Origin: an uncultured Prevotellaceae bacterium | GTDB taxonomy: Bacteria; Bacteroidota; Bacteroidia; Bacteroidales; Bacteroidaceae | DNA length: 37,059 nt | Assembly: GCA_902776685.1 (NCBI GenBank) | Contig: CACYRB010000016.1 | Coordinates: 1-37,059, forward strand | Reading direction: 5' to 3' | Part shown: piece by piece, positions 33,038 through 37,059 of the stretch | How the letters are laid out: the number at the start of each line of letters is the position of its first letter | Numbering within the stretch: the first letter of the stretch is position 1 | Program-made: the position numbers and the translations under genes | Notes under the pieces: model-generated | What the model was told of the DNA's origin: nothing | The model's input: only the letters and a program-made list of their open reading frames with translations | The model's database searches: none

Positions 33038-33215
33038 GGGAATAAAGGGGAGTGAAAGGGGAGTGGAAGGGGAGTTTTGAGGGAGTGAAAGGGACGATAG
33101 GAGGCTGACGGGGAGTGTTAAATCGAATTTTTCGTTTTAACATTTGCAAAGGCGAGAGCTATATGTTTCAGGTGCGCCGTTAAACTTTTTTAACTAAAAT
33201 TGCCAAAACAAAAAG

Positions 33216-33244
33216 GCGGATGCACTTCTTGCGTGTGCATCCGC
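33216..33244 (-). terminator. Terminator of the FAD oxidoreductase gene
   Basis: A perfect 10-bp stem GCGGATGCAC (33216-33225) and GTGCATCCGC (33235-33244) with a nine-base loop. On the minus strand it is followed by CTTTTTGTTTT, a good U-tract. On the plus strand a weaker TTTGTTATT follows, so it may act in both directions between the convergent transcripts. It lies 51 bases after the oxidoreductase stop. Confidence 0.85.
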
Positions 33245-33295
33245 TTTGTTATTCGGACAAACCTTTCGGCAGGAGATTGTCGTTCGGGCCTTGTC

Positions 33296-34843
33296 TTATT
33301 TGCTGAACGGATTGTAGTGGCTGCCTTTCGAGCCGTCGCTCTTGCCTCGGTCGAGCACGAGGGAGGGGTCTATCGTCTCCTTGATGTTTGCCCGAAGCAG
33401 GTATTGGCCTTGCTTGATGAGGTAGCTTCTCAGTTTCTTGGTATCAACGTTTCTGGTCATGCCGTCGTTCTTGGCGGCCATGGCAGCAGCAGTGCCTGCA
33501 CCCTGTCCCATGGCCATGCAGGTGGCCATGACGCGAATGGAGCCGGCAGCCATGTGGTTGGCCGAGATGGGGCGGCCTGCAACAAGCACGTTGTCGAGCT
33601 TCGTGGGGATAAGTGCGCGGTAGGGCACCTCATAGACTTTCTTTCCCGAGCCGGTGTAGATTTGCATCTTGCCCTGTCCGGGGTGGATGTCGATGGCATA
33701 GGTTCCGCACGAGATGCCGTCGTCGAAGGCCTTGCCCTGTAGGATGTCGTTTTCGTTCATGACGTAGTCGCCCATGATGTGGCGCGTCTCTCTCACGCCG
33801 ACCGACGAGCCGGTGGTGGCGATGAATGACTGGCTGAAGCCGCCCACGTGGTCTTTCATGAATTGATAGACCTCGATGGCTTGTCGGCGGAGCCGGATTT
33901 CGGCCTGTGTCATCTCCTTGGCGTCGACGCCTGAGATTTTCTGCAGGCGCGTCACGTTCATGGCAAACTGGTTGTGGGGGAGTTCGTACATCAATATGCG
34001 GTTTGCAACCTCCTCGTCCATCTTGCCTTTTGCGATGCTCTCCTTGACGAGGTCGTTCAGTCCCAGGAATGCGATGCCTTTCTGACTGTCGATTTCTTTG
34101 TCGGTGGGATTGTCTTTCAGCAGGTTGCGGTTTTGCTTCATCCATGTGCGCAGGGCTGCGGTGTCGACCCCTCCAATGGTGAAGAACAGCGAAACAGGTT
34201 GCATCACGCCTTTCCCGTCGCCGAGGATGAAGTCGGCCCCGGCCTTGGCTGCCACGTCGCCGTCGCCGGTGCAGTCGATGACCACCTTAGGACAGATGGC
34301 TGCCCTGCCCGATTTGTTTTCCACCATGACGGCTTCCACCGTTCGGTCTTTCGTGGCTACGTCGACGCACATGGTGTGCAGCAGAAGTTCCACACCGGCT
34401 TTTTCGAGCATATCGAGCAACACCACCTTCGAGCCCTCCGGGTCGAGCGGGGTCATCGAGGCGTTGTCGAAGGTCAGGTCGGTCATGTGGCCGCCGGAAT
34501 AGCCTTTTTCCACCATCTGCGCGACAAACTCCCCAGCGATGCCTTTCACCACCTGCCGGCCCTTGACGTCGTGAAAGGTGAACATCGGGTTGATTTGCGC
34601 GGCGGTGAGGTTGCCTCCGACAAACCCGTTCTGTTCGACGAGCATGGTCTTTGCTCCCATCCGTGCGGCGGCAATGGCAGCCCCGATGCCCGAGGGTCCG
34701 GCACCGATGACGAGAACGTCGGGTCGTCCGATGACAGGAATCTCTTTGGCGGGCTCCCGATAGACCTCAGTGTTTTTGGAAGTTTTCTCACATCCTTGCA
34801 AAAGCATTGCCAGGAATAACAACAGCAAAATAGGTTTTTTCAT
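33296..34843 (-). CDS. Lipoprotein-type FAD-dependent oxidoreductase
   Basis: Flavoprotein of the FAD-dependent oxidoreductase family often found in Bacteroidetes polysaccharide-degrading loci (sometimes annotated as xanthan lyase-associated). The 515-residue protein opens with a signal peptide ending in a lipobox, LLQGC, so Cys18 is probably lipidated. The Rossmann dinucleotide motif DVLVIGAGPSGIGAAIAAAR (42-61) follows, then LVEQNGFVGGNLTA, a middle VIDCTGDGDVAAKAG and, near the C-terminus, LVAGRPISANHMAAGSIRV, which completes FAD binding. A Sec/lipoprotein signal on an FAD enzyme is notable, since flavin must then be bound after export. Reaction unknown. It stands alone on the minus strand. 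Confidence 0.85.
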   Translation of the reverse strand: MKKPILLLLFLAMLLQGCEKTSKNTEVYREPAKEIPVIGRPDVLVIGAGPSGIGAAIAAARMGAKTMLVEQNGFVGGNLTAAQINPMFTFHDVKGRQVVKGIAGEFVAQMVEKGYSGGHMTDLTFDNASMTPLDPEGSKVVLLDMLEKAGVELLLHTMCVDVATKDRTVEAVMVENKSGRAAICPKVVIDCTGDGDVAAKAGADFILGDGKGVMQPVSLFFTIGGVDTAALRTWMKQNRNLLKDNPTDKEIDSQKGIAFLGLNDLVKESIAKGKMDEEVANRILMYELPHNQFAMNVTRLQKISGVDAKEMTQAEIRLRRQAIEVYQFMKDHVGGFSQSFIATTGSSVGVRETRHIMGDYVMNENDILQGKAFDDGISCGTYAIDIHPGQGKMQIYTGSGKKVYEVPYRALIPTKLDNVLVAGRPISANHMAAGSIRVMATCMAMGQGAGTAAAMAAKNDGMTRNVDTKKLRSYLIKQGQYLLRANIKETIDPSLVLDRGKSDGSKGSHYNPFSK

Positions 34844-35058
34844 AGTCTTAATACTTGGGTTTTCTTTTGATTGATAATCGAACTTAAGGGGTGGGCGGCA
34901 ATGCCGTGCACCTATTATTTAACAAGAATTTTGACAATTTATTGCCTTCAAACCACGAATTTCCCGAATTTTTCCGAAGAGATAGTGGATGCTGCATTAA
35001 AAAATCGTAAAAACAAGGTTTTTAAGTGCTAAAATGCGGATAACTGTTGTTTTTTCAT

Positions 35059-35066
35059 TACTTTTG
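35059..35066 (+). promoter_or_regulatory. -7 promoter element of dut
   Basis: TACTTTTG fits the TAnnTTTG consensus and lies 29 bases before the dut ATG. A TTG at 35047-35049 is too close to be a normal -33. The rest of the 34844-35058 gap, between the divergent oxidoreductase and dut genes, is AT-rich with no other recognisable signal. Confidence 0.5.
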
Positions 35067-35095
35067 CAGTCTGACAAGTAAAAATCGATACGACG

Positions 35096-35533
35096 ATGAT
35101 AGAAGTAAAAGTAGTGAACAAGGGCCATCAGCCCCTTCCGGCATACGCCACGCCGCAAAGCGCAGGCATGGACTTGCGTGCCAATCTCGACGAACCCGTT
35201 GTGTTGAAACCTCTTGAGCGCCGTCTCATTCCGACGGGCCTGTATATAGCTCTGCCCGAGGGCTACGAGGCTCAGGTGCGTCCGCGCAGTGGGCTGGCCC
35301 TGAAAAAGGGAATCACCGTGCTGAACTCGCCGGGAACGGTCGATGCCGACTATCGCGGTGAGGTGGGCGTGGTGCTCGTGAACCTCTCGGCCGAGGAGTT
35401 CACGGTGAACGACGGCGAGCGCATCGCCCAGATGGTCATCGCCCGTCACGAGCAGGCCGACTTCACCATTGTGGAGGCTCTCGACGAGACCGAGCGCGGC
35501 GCAGGCGGCTACGGACACACGGGGGTGAAGTGA
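35096..35533 (+). CDS. dut: dUTP diphosphatase
   Basis: Trimeric dUTPase that hydrolyses dUTP to dUMP and pyrophosphate, keeping uracil out of DNA and feeding dTMP synthesis. All five family motifs are present in 145 residues: AGMDLRA (23-29), PRSGLALK (63-70), [13 protein letters not shown] (80-92, catalytic Asp83 or Asp85 region), RIAQMV (109-114) and [10 protein letters not shown] (134-143). The last has Tyr where many enzymes have the uracil-stacking Phe, and His where Ser is common. A TPR protein follows after 86 bases, as in many Bacteroidales genomes. Confidence 0.97.
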   Translation: MIEVKVVNKGHQPLPAYATPQSAGMDLRANLDEPVVLKPLERRLIPTGLYIALPEGYEAQVRPRSGLALKKGITVLNSPGTVDADYRGEVGVVLVNLSAEEFTVNDGERIAQMVIARHEQADFTIVEALDETERGAGGYGHTGVK

Positions 35534-35589
35534 GTTCTGGATGAAAGGGTGAAAAGGTGAAAAATTGAAAAGCTGAAAAATTGAAAAAG

Positions 35590-35615
35590 AAATCGTAAAT
35601 CGTCAAATCGTAAAT
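35590..35615 (+). repeat. AAATCGTAAAT leader repeat, copy 2
   Basis: Identical over 26 bases to 30039-30064 and, like that copy, placed four bases before an ATG (35620). It is preceded by a GTGAAAAGGTGAAAAATTG-type tract (about 35548-35588), again as in copy 1 (about 29991-30029). The whole composite leader is therefore shared, not just the 26 bases. Confidence 0.8.
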
Positions 35616-35619
35616 AGAG

Positions 35620-37059
35620 ATGGATAAATTTGGTTATCGGTTCCTGTTAACGTTAGCGTTATCGTTAATCGTGTCGGCGGTTTCTGCACAGACGGCCGGC
35701 AAGAATCAACGCGCGACGGTGGAGACCATCGACGTGGGATGGGACGGCAGCACGCCGCCCGCCGTGGAGGACAACCGCGACCTGGCTTTCAGCTACTATT
35801 TCATCGACGCTGTCTGTCAGCAGAATGCCGGAAAGTTTGACGAGGCTTTCCAGTCGTTGCAGCGGTGTCTTGAGATTAATCCCGAGGCTCCCGAGGCATG
35901 GTACATGATTGCAGCCCACTACACCTCGCAGGGCAATGACTCGACGGCACTGGCTTGCATAGAGAAGGCTGCCGCGCTGAATCCGCAGAACGATATCTAT
36001 CAGGAGCGCGTGGGCCAATACTACATCGGTGCATCCGATGCCGATCGTGCCATCGCTACCTACGAGCGACTCTACGACAACCACCGCTCGCGCTTCGACG
36101 TGTTGTCGATACTGCTCAGTCTGTATCATCAGAAGAAAGACTACCCCAACATCCTGCGCACGCTCGACCGTATGGAACAGCTCGAGGGCAACAACGAGGA
36201 TATCACCCTGGCCAGGATGCAGGCCTATCAGCAGACGGGCAACAACAAGATGGCGCAGAAAGCGTTGGAAAAGCTCATCAGCGAGTATCCCAACGAGGTG
36301 AACTACCGCGTCATGATGGGCAACTGGATCATGCAAAACGGCAAACCCAAGAATGCCTATAAAATCTTTGCAGCTGCCTTGAAGGAAGAACCCGACAACG
36401 ACTACGCTATGGCATCGCTCTGCGACTACTACGTAGCGACCGGACAGGACTCGCTCGCCAATCGTCTGCGCGACCAGATACTGACCAGTCGGAAGACGCC
36501 CGTCGAGACCAAGATTACGATGTTGCAGCAGATTGTCCGCGAGAATGAGCGCAGCGGCGGCGACAGCATCCGCCTGCTCAACCTGATGGACCGCATCATC
36601 GCCAGCGACCCCACCGACAGCGAGGTGCCCATGTTCAAGGCGGTCTATATGAACCTGAAGAAGATGCCGAAGGCCGAGGTCGACAAGGCCCTGCGCCATG
36701 TGCTCAGCGTGGCACCCGACAATGCCATGGCCCGCTTCACACTCTTGCAGGACCTCTGGCCGTCGCAAGACTGGGACGAGATTATCGCCGTCAGCCAGCC
36801 AGGCATAGAGTACAACCCCGAGGAAATGGCGTTCTACTACTTCAACGGACTGGCATGGTTCCAGAAAGACGATCACGACCGGGCACTCGATGCCTTCCAA
36901 CGTGGTGTCAGTCAGATCAACGACAAGAGCAACCCCGAGATTGTCTCCGACTTCTACGCCATCATGGGCGACATACTCCACCAGAAGGGACTCGACGATG
37001 AGGCTTTTGCAGCCTACGACAGTTGCCTGCAGTGGAAAGACGACAACATTGCCTGTCTG
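35620..37059 (+). CDS. Secreted tetratricopeptide-repeat protein (3' truncated)
   Basis: The frame opens with ATG at 35620 (MDKFGYRFLLTLALSLIVSA) and stays open for 480 codons to the window edge. It begins with a signal peptide cleaved around VSAQ (about 21-24). TPR-like helix pairs follow; clear examples are at about 58-92 (AFSYYFIDAVCQQNAGKFDE...CLEINPEAPE) and 93-125 (WYMIAAHYTSQGNDSTALAC...ALNPQ). Residues such as Trp, Tyr, Ala and Pro sit at TPR positions, and degenerate repeats continue to the end. TPR proteins in this position, after dut, are probably envelope scaffolds; in Bacteroidales they often precede a DUF4292 lipoprotein and an EnvC-like peptidase. That downstream context lies outside the window. 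Confidence 0.85.
   Translation, partial: MDKFGYRFLLTLALSLIVSAVSAQTAGKNQRATVETIDVGWDGSTPPAVEDNRDLAFSYYFIDAVCQQNAGKFDEAFQSLQRCLEINPEAPEAWYMIAAHYTSQGNDSTALACIEKAAALNPQNDIYQERVGQYYIGASDADRAIATYERLYDNHRSRFDVLSILLSLYHQKKDYPNILRTLDRMEQLEGNNEDITLARMQAYQQTGNNKMAQKALEKLISEYPNEVNYRVMMGNWIMQNGKPKNAYKIFAAALKEEPDNDYAMASLCDYYVATGQDSLANRLRDQILTSRKTPVETKITMLQQIVRENERSGGDSIRLLNLMDRIIASDPTDSEVPMFKAVYMNLKKMPKAEVDKALRHVLSVAPDNAMARFTLLQDLWPSQDWDEIIAVSQPGIEYNPEEMAFYYFNGLAWFQKDDHDRALDAFQRGVSQINDKSNPEIVSDFYAIMGDILHQKGLDDEAFAAYDSCLQWKDDNIACL

Larger units (their letters stand above)
32690..33215. other. Convergent, repeat-rich intergenic region
   Basis: No gene is supported. In order it holds a G-rich hairpin (32692-32721), a GTTGAAAAG-type tract in reverse orientation (about 32903-32932), palindromic copy C (32934-33037), a purine-rich quasi-tandem tract (about 33037-33103, repeated AAAGGGGAGTG-like units), a fragment resembling the palindrome's end (GCTATATGTTTC, about 33158-33169), and then the terminator at 33216-33244. 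Confidence 0.65.

Noticed and set aside
35665..36981. A 438-codon open frame on the minus strand opposite the TPR gene
   Set aside because: The plus-strand frame has a signal peptide and TPR pattern and stays open to the window edge. The reverse frame has no recognisable motif.

Overview
The window looks like a Bacteroidales chromosome, most likely Prevotella or a close relative. This rests on gene content and order, on Bacteroidetes-type promoter elements (TAnnTTTG -7 boxes), on sparse Shine-Dalgarno sequences, and on Bacteroidetes-specific families. The assignment to Prevotella is inference. No rRNA, tRNA, CRISPR array, transposase or integrase gene was found.

Region 1 (141-16115, minus strand) is a complete Bacteroidetes division and cell-wall (dcw) cluster. 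In transcription order it holds mraZ, rsmH, ftsL-like, a PASTA-bearing ftsI/PBP, murE, mraY, murD, ftsW, murG, murC, ftsQ, ftsA and ftsZ. It covers the UDP-MurNAc-peptide ligases MurC, MurD and MurE, lipid I and II synthesis (MraY, MurG), the septal SEDS/PBP pair (FtsW, FtsI) and the divisome core. murF, ddl and murB are absent from this stretch. A -7 box and three 10-bp-spaced TGGRG repeats upstream of mraZ form a likely MraZ operator.

Region 2 (16116-22366, plus strand) starts with an 870-bp intergenic stretch carrying a nested palindromic repeat. It continues with a PlsC-like O-acyltransferase and a hemolysin-family N-acyltransferase, together the GlsA/GlsB type that makes glycine lipids. 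A secreted glycoside hydrolase family 2 enzyme and a dGTPase-family HD phosphohydrolase follow.

Region 3 (22966-32689, plus strand) is a tightly packed envelope operon behind a well-formed promoter. It encodes an EptA/OpgE-like phosphoethanolamine transferase, two acyltransferase-3 membrane proteins, a UbiA-family enzyme of the polyprenyl-phosphate phosphoribosyltransferase type, a HAD-IB phosphatase, and three tandem paralogous polytopic membrane proteins with GT-C-like features. I read this as a candidate uncharacterised pathway that builds a polyprenyl-phosphate-linked pentose and uses it to decorate an envelope glycan. It is the best candidate for an undescribed system here.

Region 4 (32690-37059) has a repeat-rich convergent intergenic region, an unusual FAD-dependent oxidoreductase with a lipoprotein signal (minus strand), and then dut and a secreted TPR protein that runs off the window end.

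Several repeat families sit between genes: a ~110-bp nested palindrome (three copies), a G-rich hairpin family (one copy lies in frame inside the phosphoethanolamine transferase gene), GTTGAAAAG-like tracts, and an identical 26-bp leader directly upstream of two unrelated genes.
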